Below, piece by piece: positions 23,801-35,467 of a stretch of DNA of 64,000 bases. The notes beneath the pieces were generated by a model, which made no database searches, had not been told where the DNA came from, and saw nothing but the letters and a program-made list of their open reading frames with translations. The stretch covers positions 15,562,601 to 15,626,600 of the forward strand of contig NC_064037.1 in NCBI RefSeq assembly GCF_932526225.1, read 5' to 3'. The stretch's first letter is position 1. Every line of letters begins with the position of its first letter. Source of the stretch: Nematostella vectensis. Taxonomy: Eukaryota; Cnidaria; Anthozoa; Actiniaria; Edwardsiidae. The translations under genes and the position numbers were made by a program.

Positions 23801-26800
23801 GACAAATTACAGTGCTAATACTTTATTGTTGACCACCCTCGTAACTGTGCAACAACTGGTTGCTTACAGTATTAGGGCTGGCCTCTAATAAGAAAAGAAA
23901 CTGAAAATATGGCTAAGATAAGAGCAGCCACAAAATACGTGGCAGTTATTATACTTGTTCAAGGCCAAATTTCTCTTGCTTTCAACAGTATCCTTTTCTA
24001 ACTAATGTGCAATAGCCACAAAAGTTATCAAAAAATGTCTGCAGATTTAATCAAGAACTACAGTAAAAAGTCGCTGCAACAAATTCTGCTGTCTGATTGG
24101 TTCTAAGATGAACATGTACACAGGGGCCATATTTTCCTATTCATTTGCCTGCAATTAAAAGTTAGGAAAAAAAGCTATTTATAGGTTTTACTGTGACCTC
24201 AGTCTGAAATTGATACTCTTTTTATGAAGGACGCAAACTTAGGGTTGTGTTAACTATATTGTGTGATGCTAATTCAAGTAAATGTAGTAATCGTTGCTGA
24301 TCCCAATTATAAAATGATCCAACCTTTAGAGTAATGTATATTAGTTTCTCTCTTGTGCTTATGTTATTTTTTTGTCCTAGCTCTCCATCGATAGAACCCC
24401 TCTCAAGACTTACAGAACATCCATCCCACCTAGGCCAGACATTAGCATTAACCTCTGGAGTATACTAAAGAATTGTATAGGAAAGGAGCTAACCAAAATA
24501 CCTATGCCGGTAGGTCATGTTACTATGTAGTCGACATGGGATACTATGAAATGCATATGTTAACGACTGTTTATACTAATGATAACTTTTTGTGGATTTT
24601 TGCGGATTCACTATTTTCCTGTTATCAGCAGCCACTTATTAGGAACTCACATATGCCAGTGAGGAATCAATTTTCTTGTTCTTTTGATATCTTATGCAGT
24701 GATATGGAAACCATGAGTTTCTCATATTGGTCGATTGGGCTCAGAGATTTAATTAATTAATTAATTCACCCAGTTCAATTAATACATAAAGTACTGTACT
24801 ACTTAATTGATTAAAGTAATTAAATTGATTGATTGATTGATTAATTAATTAATTGATATTTGTTGAATCATCCTGCAGGTTAACTTTAATGAGCCGTTAT
24901 CAATGCTCCAAAGAATAACAGAAGAATTAGAATATAGTGAGGTCCTTGACAAGGCAGCCGCCTGTACCTCCTCACTGGAACAGATGTGCTATGTAGCAGC
25001 ATTCACTGTGTCCTCCTACTCTACAACAAGCAATAGAACAAATAAGCCCTTCAACCCACTACTGGGGGAGACATTTGAGTGTGATCGCTCAGAAGACTAT
25101 GGATGGAGATCTCTGGCTGAGCAGGTGGAGTTTGTGAATAACAGTCAGCTCTGGCTATTATAGCCTGCTTGCAGGCCGTACTCGCAGTTATTATTGCGGG
25201 AAACCCTCTCTGGTGATTGATCTTGTATTATAAGCTGCATGGTTCCTGGGGGCGAGCGCAAAAATGGATGCAGGGCAGGGGTGAGGGAGGAAAGAGAATG
25301 AGGAAAAAACCGCCTGCACTAATAACTGTGATTCACAAGTCAGCCCCTAACTAATAATGACTTCCGGTAGTCTTGTCACGTATTCTTCTCGAGCCAATCA
25401 TAACCGAAAAATGTTTTCCTTCGCTTTGCTCTCCACTACAGCAAATAAAAAACATCTCTCTCTACGAATAATTTATTTTTAATCTCTAAGCAGAAAAGTA
25501 TAAACAATCAGAATTCGAAGGAAAACCTGCAAGTCTGCTCCAGGCTGTCAGACAGAATTTGTAAGCATCCCATTGTTTTTCGATCAATCACAAACCCCGT
25601 CTGCTGGTGGACGGGATTCAAAGTTTGTCCTGAGAATCACGGGTACTAGTGCAGGCGGTTTCTCCCTCCTCTCTCCTTTCCCCCCTGCCCTGCGTCCGTT
25701 TTTGTGCTCTAACACTGAGTACTGCCTGCAAGCAGGCTATTGCTATTACAAACACCCTTGGATAATAACTAAGGGTGCGTTTTTTCACTTATGATTCCAG
25801 AATGAGAATGATTAGAATAGAAAGAGCTTGTGTTCATGTATCCTGCTTTTCCATTTCGGAATGGAATGGAGGCCATTCCACCTATTCTGCTACCTGTAGC
25901 AGAATGACTCGAATGCCATTCTGAACATTCTCAACCAACCATTCCCATTCCAGAACGATAGGAAAAAAAGACGTGTTTACTATGATAGAGTGAATGGTAC
26001 CTAGATCTGCCTCTGAATAGTTTATAGTTCTGCTCCTGACCAATTTATGCATGTTATTTATTCATTCATTCATTCATTCATTCATTCATTCATTCATTCA
26101 TTCATTCATTCATTCATTCATTCATTTATTTATTTATTTATTTATTTATTGGTTCACAGGTCAGCCATCACCCTCCAGCATCAGCATTTCATGCAGAACA
26201 CAAGGACTGGATCTTCTGGCAAGAGTTCTCGGCCACCAGTAAGTTCCGTGGCAAATACTTGCAGATCATACCTCAGGGGATAGCGCACCTCAAGTTTATA
26301 AAGTCTGGTAACCACTACACATGGAGGAAAGTCACCACCACCGTGCATAATATCATTGTTGGCAAACTCTGGATTGATCAGGTACAGAGACAAAGTCTTT
26401 GTCTTCGCATTGAACAGATATCTCAGGGGGAGTGGGACATGGTCTGGTATTGAACAGATATCTCACGGGGGACATGGTCTGGTATTGAACAGATATCTCA
26501 GGGGGGACATGGTCTGGTATTGAACAGATATCTCACGGGGTACATGGTCTGGTATTGAACAGATATCTCAGGGGGGACATGGTCTGGTATTGAACAGAAA
26601 TCTCAGGGGGGACATGGTCTGGTATTGAACAGATATCTCAGGGGGGACATGGTCTGGTATTGAACAGAAATCTCAGGGGGAGGGACAAGTTCTTGGTATT
26701 GATCAAATAACTCAGGGGGATATGGTCTGGTATTGAACAGATATCTTAGGAGAGAGGGATAGTTGGTTTCGGAAAACTAACCTATTCATGCAGTATAAAC

Positions 26801-28786
26801 ATGATGACATAACCAGGGACATGATAACAATATTTTTATTCAATAACTGCTTCAAGACAACATGGGGCTTGAAATCATGTAATTTTCTAGTGTAGCTATG
26901 CCAGCATGTGTGGCTGATAATGGTTGAATTTCAAATGACTTAAACAACAAGGAAAGCCAGGGGGGCTCAGGGGGGGTCGTCTGATTTGAAGGTCTGCTCA
27001 GAGCAAAAAAAAATAGATATAACGTTTGGCTGGATGTACCGTGCACATCAATATGTCTTTAAAATTACTATAAAAAAAACTTTTTATAATAATTATCTTT
27101 ATTATTATCGCTATTTGTTAAAAAGCACCCTATTAATAACATTTTAAATACAAGATTTAATTTATTTGAAGTATTGATTGCCTAATGTAATAAGGCGAGG
27201 AGAGGGGTATACCTGAATTTGGTCTGCTGAAATGGAAAAACAAACCACCCTTCAAATCCTGGCTACAGCCTGTATTCTATAGCTCATCCCTGTCTCAAAG
27301 GTGTTTGTTTGTCTGATATTTTTTAATGATCGTGTTGTGTGCATCTTTGTGGGGTGTCTCTGTGTGACATTGTATGAGTAAAATGCCTTTTAAAAATATT
27401 TTCTGTTATAATTTCAGTCTGGAGAAATGGACATTGCCAATCACACAACCAACGAGAACTGTCACTTAAAGTATGATGCATATAACTACTTTGGGAGAGA
27501 TACCCCTCGGAAGGTGTGTTGTGATTAACTTTGTGTTTTATAAGAAGTATTTCCTCTGATCTGTTGATCAACCACTGATATAGTTAACAATTGAAAATAC
27601 TTTGTTAATTTGTACAAAATAACCATCCCCGATTAAAGCCTACACTATACCTTTTTCACAATATGGATTCTTTGGGTATTGTGCAGGAGCATAACAATTG
27701 GCCTTCTTTAATTGACATCTTGGTACATAACAGGTCACGGGAGTTGTAACAGACTCTACCAAGACTGTGCGCTATGTCATATCAGGAACTTGGGATAACA
27801 AAATAGAGGCAGCCAAAGTGGTCTATTTGAAGTCCCCAGGCGTAAAGGCCCAGGGATCATCCTCGCAAAAGGGGCAGCCTCAAACATTGCCTCCTGTCGT
27901 GCTGTGGAAAAGAGTTCTGCCTCCGTAAGTTATACTGGGATACACATAATTGTCATGAGATATTGAAAACTAAAAGATATGTTAGAGATAACAGCAATAA
28001 AACATGGGGTGTTGTTTGGGTTTCAGATATTAAAACTTTATGCTACAGTTGGCCTAGAAAAGAAATGATGGAAAAGCAAAGGTGTTTGCCTCTAGGCAAA
28101 TACCCAAAATTTGCTGGAGGGGAGTGCACAGTTATATATCAGTATCCTATGGCAAAAGGATAGTATTTGACATCCCTTTAATAGGAAATAACCCATTTTT
28201 TGGCATCCACTTGGGGGATGTATGAGGTGCCAGGCTTCCTTTTATACATCCTACTTTTGTTTTCAAACATCATGTATGATTAAAAGATCCTTGTTATACA
28301 CAAGATCTAAAAATAATTTGAATCCCAATAACAAGATTTTCGCAACAAAAGAATAGCAAAGCTGCATCCTTTTAGAATTCATCTATTAGTGAGCAATACT
28401 AACTACTTTGCACTTTACACAGCCCTGAGAATGAGAAGATGTATGCAATGACTTCATTCGCCATAACCCTGAACGAGCCAGAGGACCATGTAGCTCCCAC
28501 TGACTCCAGGTTCCGACCAGACCAACGGCTAATGGAGAATTGTCACTGGGAGGAAGCCAATCAGGAGAAGCTACGGATAGAGGACCAGCAGCGGACGAGA
28601 CGCCGCAAGAGGGAGCAGGAGGCAGCGGAGGCTCTATCAGATGGTATCTTCTATGAAGGGTACTCCCCTTCCTGGTTTGAGAAGATCGTTGATGAGCTTA
28701 CAGATATGCCGATGCACGTTTACAAAGGGGGTTATTGGGAGGCTAAGGAGAAAAAGGACTGGGGTTCTTGTCCGGATATCTTTTGA
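17805..28786 (+). CDS. OSBP: Oxysterol-binding protein (OSBP), complete, 10 exons
   Basis: OSBP exchanges cholesterol/oxysterol for PI4P at ER-Golgi contacts. Coding exons: 17805-17998, 18126-18331, 22548-22777, 23127-23591, 24381-24509, 24879-25124, 26160-26381, 27418-27513, 27734-27924, 28423-28786. All phases agree and give 780 residues (human 807). The PH domain spans about residues 36-130 ([48 protein letters not shown]). A coiled-coil segment follows (about 150-250), then an acidic tract and FFAT core DFFDAISE (284-291), which recruits VAP to the ER. The ORD domain spans about 380-780, with LLGETFE (469-475) and the family signature EQVSHHPP (489-496). The C-terminus ends DW..CPDIF as in vertebrate OSBP. 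The glycine/alanine-rich N-terminus of human OSBP is absent. The start ATG has a G at +4. Intron 2 is 4.2 kb; introns 6 and 7 carry a MITE and repeats. Confidence 0.95.
18332..22547. other. OSBP intron 2, no further gene seen
   Basis: This is 4.2 kb of AT-rich sequence without a recognisable exon, RNA gene or clear transposon on either strand. Short open frames here lack family resemblance. Confidence 0.5.
24749..24858. repeat. AATT/ATTG-rich low-complexity block
   Basis: Runs of TTAA/AATT and GATT tetranucleotides end about 20 bp upstream of the acceptor of OSBP exon 6 (exon start 24879). Confidence 0.8.
25161..25739. mobile_element. Long-TIR MITE in OSBP intron 6
   Basis: It begins TAGCCTGCTTGCAGGC and ends with its exact complement, and imperfect inverted similarity continues inward for more than 100 bp (including 'gcagggcagggg' and 'aaaccgcctgcact'). 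The flanks are 9-bp direct repeats with one mismatch, tggctatta (25152-25160) and ttgctatta (25740-25748). Long TIRs plus a 9-bp duplication suggest a MULE-type element. It lies 36 bp after the OSBP exon 6 donor. Confidence 0.75.
26057..26150. repeat. (ATTC)n then (TTTA)n microsatellite
   Basis: About 18 ATTC units grade into TTTA units and end roughly 10 bp upstream of the OSBP exon 7 acceptor. The array therefore supplies most of that intron's polypyrimidine/AT tract. Confidence 0.95.
26409..26757. repeat. 35-bp minisatellite after OSBP exon 7
   Basis: About ten imperfect copies of a unit containing 'ggtctggtattgaacagata' and 'tctcaggggggacat' begin about 28 bp into OSBP intron 7. Copies differ at scattered positions and in the number of G residues. 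Confidence 0.9.
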
Positions 28787-30527
28787 TTATGATAGAATTG
28801 GAGAGCATTTCCGATTGATACTAATCTGGAATAGCAGCTCTGTGGGAGAGCAATGGACATTGAGAAAGAAAGTTTACCAAGTAAAAACACATGGTCATTA
28901 GGTGATTTCTTGTCTGCCATATTTTTGAAGGAGCAATATCTTATTGGCCACTGTTGATCTGTTTAAAGATTTTATTAAAATACACAGTGGCTTGACCCTA
29001 TTGCCATCCTAGGGCACAAATTTGAGTGCATTGCTTAACTACAAAGAAATAAAAATCAGTTATAGATGATGGTCATGAGGTGTGCCCCGCTGTGAGATTG
29101 ATAGGAGTAGCATGTGGAATAAGAAGTAGCTTGCTGGCACAAGCTATGACTTTCAAGATGTTACAGCACTTACTCACAGCAAGGCACCATCCTCCACCAC
29201 CTGTGAGCTTCACGTATGGTTTTACAGGAAGGGTATGGCTGTACACATGGTTAAACAAAGTTAGACTAGACACCCCAAGTCCTCTTAATACTGTGTACTG
29301 ATGTTGACTGGGCATCCCTATACGTAAGGTTTTACAGGAAGGGTATGGCTGTACACAAGGTTAAACAAAGTTAGACTAGACACCCCAAATCCTCTTAATG
29401 CTGTGTACTGATGTTGACTGGGCATCCCTATACACATGGTTTTACAGGAAGGGTATGGCTGTACACAGGGTTAAACAAAGTTAGACTTTACACCACAAGT
29501 CCTCTTAATGCTGTGTACTGAAATGAAGAATCCATTGCTGCAAGTGCATGTGTTTGCCAGCTGTGATGCGAATGCTTTTAATCCTACGGCTCCGTAGTTG
29601 GAGGAGGATGAGCACTTAGATCTAGGGGTACAACCCTGCAACTCAGAGGGGAAGTGATGGTTGCATAAAATCATAGACATCTAAAGAACCCTCTTGCCAT
29701 ACTATCTCATAGTGGCTATGTTACTATTCCACTTTCTCAGTTTGCTCTTGATAGGTTCATACTATATTGTCTCTTGAGAGAATTATTACAGCTCAAAAAT
29801 TCTGTTACAAATTTATTAAAGAAAATTAAAATTACTTTTTTGTCAAAAAGTAATCTTTTGATATTCTGTCAAAACATTGTCAGTGTTTTCAAAAATAAAT
29901 CAGATAGGTATTAATTTGGTCATTGTAAAGGGTTAGTAATAACATTTTTATTTTAGAGTTTATCAAAGTGATATATTTATCACTGAATATTAGATGTCAC
30001 CATTAATGCAAAGCAATAAACCATGTGGATTTGTGAGTTGTTGTTTTTATTTGTATGTCTGGCTGTGGGACAGTATAAGAATGTAGTACTATTTACAGTA
30101 ATTCCACCCTTGCAATTTTGTTAATGTTTTATACCCTGGGTTTAAACTAACGTAAAATATTCACGCCTAATGGATCAGATGGATGGATGCAAATGGTTGA
30201 AACTGCTTGAGCCTTTTCATTCTCGCCCTAGCCTACTTGTAGGCTTTGATAGTTTTTCCGGCACGAAAACCCTGAAAACAGGAAAACACATTTGACAAAG
30301 TTCGCATACCATGGCCGCCATCTTGGATAAAGCACTCCGCAGGGGGAGGAGGAGAAAAAAAATGCATTTTTTTCTCCCCCTCCCCATGCAGAGCCACCAT
30401 AGCACTATGGTGGCAGTGGGAAAAACTATCAAAACCTACAAGTAGGGTATTTTCCCCTGTTATAAATCTTGGCACAAACACATAAAAATAGACTGTCAAA
30501 ATATCTGGCTAATAAGTTATCACACCC
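28787..30527. other. Convergent intergenic region OSBP / Rab
   Basis: It holds the OSBP 3' UTR with a candidate AATAAA at 29048-29053 and a three-fold 110-bp repeat. AT-rich sequence follows, leading to the 3' end of the Rab-like gene from the other strand. No additional gene is seen. Confidence 0.5.
29216..29520. repeat. 110-bp tandem triplication
   Basis: Three copies start near 29216, 29326 and 29436, each with 'ggttttacaggaagggtatg' followed by 'gctgtacaca' and ending 'ctgatgttgactgggcatcc'; the third is incomplete. Copies are about 95% identical by eye. The repeat lies in or just after the OSBP 3' UTR. Confidence 0.9.
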
Positions 30528-33500
30528 TCAGCATGAACAAGCCTCAACCTCATGTCTGTTTTGGACAACTATTTTATCATTTGGCAACATTATTCCTTCT
30601 ATTGATTTAAATATTTCTTTCTGTTTGATTTCTTCAAGTATTGAGTCTACCAGGGCTTCAAAACAGTCTGTGACATTGATGTTTTTCTCTGCACTTGTCT
30701 CAAAGAATGGCAGACCAAGTTCCTTGGCAAGGCCTCTCCCCTCTGCCACAGATACCTCGCGCTCACAATCAAGGTGGCATTTGTTGCCAACAAGTACAGC
30801 TTTTGCTTCTTGTTCACAGTTGTGCTGCATCTCCCCATACCTGGTAAAAAAAAAATCACAAACCACCCTATAAAACACTATAGGTTCACAAACCACCCTA
30901 TAAAACACTATAGGTCCACAAACCACCCTATAAAACACTAGGTTCACAAACCACCCTATAAAACACTAGGTTCACAAACCACCCTATAAAACACTAGGTT
31001 CACAAACCACCCTATAAAACACTATAGGTTCACAAACCACCCTATAAAACACTATAGGTTCACAAACCACCCTATAAAACACTATAGGTTCACAAACCAC
31101 CCTATAAAACACTATAGGTTCACAAACCACCCTATAAAACACTATAGGTTCACAAACCACCCTATAAAACACTATAGGTTCACAAACCACCCTATAAAAC
31201 ACTATAGGTTCACAAACCACCCTATAAAACACTAGGTTCACAAACCACCCTATAAAACACTAGGTTCACAAACCACCCTATAAAACAGTAGGTTCACAAA
31301 CCACCCTATATAAAACACTATAGGTTCACAAACCACCCTATATAAAACACTATAGGTTCACAAACCACCCTATATAAAACACTATAGGTTCACAAACCAC
31401 CCTATAAAACACTATAGGTTCACAAACCACCCTATAAAACACTATAGGTTCACAAACCACCCTATAAAACACTATAGGTTCACAAACCACCCTATAAAAC
31501 ACTATAGGTTCACAAACCACCCAATAAAACACTAGGTTCACAAACCACCCTATATAAAACACTATAGGTTCACAAACCACCCTATAAAACACTATAGGTT
31601 CACAAACCACCCTATAAAACACTATAGGTTCACAAACCACCCTATAAAACACTATAGGTTCACAAACCACCCTATAAAACACTATAGGTTCACAAACCAC
31701 CCTATAAAACACTATAGGTTCACAAACCACCCTATAAAACACTATAGGTTCACAAACCACCCTATAAAACACTAGGTTCACAAACCACCCTATAAAACAC
31801 TAGGTTCACAAACCACCCTATAAAACACTAGGTTCACAAACCACCCTATAAAACAGTAGGTTCACAAACCACCCTATATAAAACACTATAGGTTCACAAA
31901 CCACCCTATATAAAACACTATAGGTTCACAAACCACCCTATATAAAACACTATAGGTTCACAAACCACCCTATAAAACACTATAGGTTCACAAACCACCC
32001 TATAAAACACTATAGGTTCACAAACCACCCTATAAAACACTATAGGTTCACAAACCACCCTATAAAACACTATAGGTTCACAAACCACCCAATAAAACAC
32101 TAGGTTCACAAACCACCCTATATAAAACACTATAGGTTCACAAACCACCCTATAAAACACTATAGGTTCACAAACCACCCTATAAAACACTATAGGTTCA
32201 CAAACCACCCTATAAAACACTATAGGTTCACAAACCACCCTATAAAACACTATAGGTTCACAAACCACCCTATAAAACACTATAGGTTCACAAACCACCC
32301 TATAAAACACTAGGTTCACAAACCACCCTATAAAACACTAGGTTCACAAACCACCCTATATAAAACACTATAGGTTCACAAACCACCCTATATAAAACAC
32401 TATAGGTTCACAAACCACCCTATAAAACACTATAAGTTTACAAACCACTCTATAAAACACTATAGGTTCACAAACCACCCTATAAAAAACTAGGTTCACA
32501 AACCACCCTATAAAACACTATAGGTTTACAAACCACCCTTTATGCCCACAAACCACCCTATATAAAGGACTATAGGTGACAGTTAAATAAACAACCCACA
32601 ACACCCACCACCCTATAAAACACTATAGGTTCACAAACCACCCTATAAAACACTATAGGTTCACAAACCACCCTATAAAACGCTATAGGTTCACAAACCA
32701 CCCTATAAAACACTATAGGTTCACAAACCACCCTATAAAACACTATAGGTTCACAAACCACCCTATAAAACACTATAGGTTCACAAACCACCCTATAAAA
32801 CACTATAGGTTCACAAACCACCCTATAAAACACTATAGGTTCACAAACCACCCTATAAAACACTATAGGTTTACAAACCACCCTTTATGCCCACAAACCA
32901 CCCTATATAAAGGACTATAGGTGACAGTTAAATAAACAACCCACAACACCCACCACCCTATAAAACACTATAGGTTCACAAACCACCCTATAAAACACTA
33001 TAGGTTCACAAACCACCCTATAAAACGCTATAGGTTCACAAACCACCCTATAAAACACTATAGGTTCACAAACCACCCTATAAAACACTATAGGTTCACA
33101 AACCACCCTATAAAACACTATAGGTTCACAAACCACCCTATAAAACACTATAGGTTCACAAACCACCCTATAAAACACTATAGGTTTACAAACCACCCTA
33201 TAAAACACTATAGGTTCACAAACCACCCTATAAAACACTATAGGTTCACAAACCACCCTATAAAACACTATAGGTTCACAAACCACCCTATAAAACACTA
33301 TAGGTTCACAAACCACCCTATAAAACACTATAGGTTCACAAACCACCCTATAAAACACTATAGGTTTACAAACCTCTCTATAAAACACTGTTCACAAACC
33401 ACCCTATAAAACACTAGGTTCACAAGCCACCCTATAAAACACTATAGGTTTACAAACCACCCTTTATGCCCAAAAACCACCCTATATAAAGGACTATAGG

Positions 33501-34356
33501 TGACAGTTAAATAAACAACCCACAACACCCACCATCATCAACTGGCCATTTATAAGACTGACCCTAACTGAAAATGAATTTCAGTTTAGTCTGACCAAAA
33601 CTGAATTGTGTTGCCAGTAGCAAAAAAATTGGAACTGGCCTTAACTTTTTGAAGCATAGCAAGAAATAATGCCCTGTGTTCCCACAGACAAACCGGGGCA
33701 TTAGTCAGTCTCGTGATATTATTTTCTGAACCACAATTCTCCTTAAAAACCACACACAAGGCTAATATCATTTTCCGGAAGGATCACGAGACTGACCAAT
33801 ATCTTGGTTTGCCTGTGTTGTATCTTGTTTTTGCAACTCGCAATGTAACCTGCAAAACTACTTCAGGATATAGCCAAATCTTAGCCTGGGTATCAGGCTA
33901 TTTTATTTTTCAAAAGTCGGACAGGAAAAATAAAAGTCTTGTCATGTTTCTCGCCGGCGCGATAGAAACATAGGAGGGCCTGATACTCAGGTTAGCCAAA
34001 TCCTAGATCCGCCATTGTTGATTCGAGTGTACGTACCAGTGACCGACGCTGCAAAACGACTGTCTGCTTGTTATATCATACACCAAGAGTACACCAGTTG
34101 CTCCTCTATAATAACTCGCCACCGCAGTACGGAAACGCTCATGACCTGCGGTATCCCAGATCTGAAGTTTGATTCGTTTGCCATCTCTTGTCAAAGTTTT
34201 GCAGCGAAAATCGACCCCAACAGTGGAGTGTAAACTTCTATTAAATATCTTATCTGTATATCTGTATAATAGCGAGGTTTTGCCGCACTTGTAGTCGCCA
34301 ACGATAACGATTTTAAAGAAATAATCGGCGCGTTCTTCTCCCCTCGCAGCCGCCAT
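30528..34356 (-). CDS. Divergent Rab3-like small GTPase (2 exons)
   Basis: Rab GTPases control vesicle docking; this one resembles Rab3 most (DYFFKIVIVG, RIKLQIWDTAG, NINV, LVD, C-terminal CSC). Exon 1 is 34356-34037 and exon 2 is 30840-30528, with a phase-2 junction inside GHW|YGEMQ, giving 210 residues. The start ATG sits in an ATGGCGG context. P-loop GDYKCGKT is at 20-27, switch I T45 at 45, G5 ETSA is intact, and a double-Cys tail (CSC) marks geranylgeranylation. Two residues deviate. The switch II motif reads DTAGH with His72 in place of the catalytic Gln, and the G4 motif reads NKCH (126-129) with His129 in place of the guanine-specifying Asp. Both were read directly from codons CAT and CAC. 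The intron is mostly a 30-bp satellite that begins 10 bp from the acceptor. It may be a slow or non-hydrolysing Rab, or a decaying paralogue; the intact frame argues against a pseudogene. Confidence 0.88.
30850..33531. repeat. 2.7-kb array of a 30-bp repeat in the Rab-like intron
   Basis: The basic unit reads GGTTCACAAACCACCCTATA then AAACACTATA. There are about 85-90 copies with 27-bp (tat deleted) and 32-bp (extra ta) variants. Higher-order structure is visible. A block of about 570 bp is repeated (near 31245-31810 and 31790-32345). A distinct spacer containing GTGACAGTTAAATAAACAAC occurs three times (32576, 32921, 33500). Because 30 is divisible by three, long minus-strand VCEPIVFYRV frames arise. 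The array fills most of the intron and starts 10 bp upstream of the exon 2 acceptor. Confidence 0.97.
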
Positions 34357-34432
34357 ATTGATGTTTACTTTCACTTCTCGTTTCGGAAATACCACAGGAA
34401 GACCAAAAGCATAACGGTGTCAAGGAGGCTCA

Positions 34433-34468
34433 TTCCCTGCTAGCAGAGGCCTCTTTTCTCTGTATTTC
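34433..34468. mobile_element. Single end of the TTCCCTGCTAGCAG hairpin family
   Basis: This shares 36 bp (TTCCCTGCTAGCAGAGGCCT plus 'cttttctctgtatttc') with the left arm of the 47933-47994 element, then diverges. No matching right end is seen nearby, so it is a truncated or longer related element. It lies 77 bp upstream of the Rab-like start codon. Confidence 0.7.
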
Positions 34469-34599
34469 GCTGGGCTGGAGTTCGCGAACTGTAAATGAAT
34501 CAAAGGCTCCATAAAGCCAACTCGTGAATGCAAATTTATTTTTCTAGTTATTGTCTTGTGTGCATCAAAAATATACAGGATACTGAGCAAAGCATGAAC

Positions 34600-34745
34600 A
34601 CATCCAACATCATCATCATCATCATCATCATTATTAATATTATTAAAAATTAAAAAAAAAAGCAGAATAAATAGCGCTATCGGTGGGAATCGATACCGGG
34701 TCGCTACGGTCGGAATCAGTTTCCACACCCGCTAACGTGGCATTG
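34600..34745 (-). mobile_element. Possible tRNA-like SINE remnant
   Basis: Read on the minus strand, 'gttagcgggtg' could be an A box and 'cggtatcgattccc' a B box carrying one extra base. A T-rich stretch and an (ATG)n tail follow. The similarity to a tRNA head is weak and only one copy was noticed. Confidence 0.3.
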
Positions 34746-35467
34746 CTGAATCAACTTGTAACTAAAATTACATTTAAAATCCTTTTGGTATCGTACCGAG
34801 TTGGGTGAGGGGTGGTTGATGGTTTCAGTGGGGAGGGATGGGTGGCGGTTTCAAATTCTTAAGCGCTTTTTATAAGAACGCGGGGGATATAACCTAGTTT
34901 TTTTAAGCACGGGATTTTAAATTGTTCAACAAATTTGTTGGCGGTTGCATATTTACCGCTTGAAATCCGTTGGTTTAAAAAAAACGTTCATATATAAAGA
35001 ATCATTTGCTAAATAAAAGTGTGGGGGTGGGGGGGCGCTGCCCGCCACTTTTAAAAGTAGGGTGGGGGCTGGCCCTTGCTTGCCCCTCCCCTTCTGCTGC
35101 CCCTGATTTGATCATTAGGTCAACATCCTCGCTTCCTAGTCTTACCGTATACGCTGTGCATCAAGCTTGATGATCTATATCTTGTATTTGATGCTCGATA
35201 GCAAAGGCCATTATGTAAAGATAAAACCATCAAATGCCATTGTCGCTATCTCCCAGTTTTCTTCGCGTCAATCTATCAAGCGCCAACAAAACACTGAAGT
35301 TCAACCCGGTGATAAATCAAGAGATTCTTCTTCACGTTGTTTAAACCACACACTAGACGCCATTACACAATAACTCCACAACCTGAATGACTACGCAAAA
35401 CTCATTAAACTGTGCAATGCCATGGTTTACTGCGTTCAGCTTTCTCTGTCTTCTCACCGGCGTTTAC

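Noticed and set aside
30984..33388. Several minus-strand frames of repeated VCEPIVFYRV
   Set aside because: They are read-outs of the 30-bp intronic repeat (30 is a multiple of three) inside the Rab-like intron.
34680..34745. Possible tRNA gene on the minus strand
   Set aside because: The B box has an extra base and no cloverleaf could be drawn; at best a SINE head.
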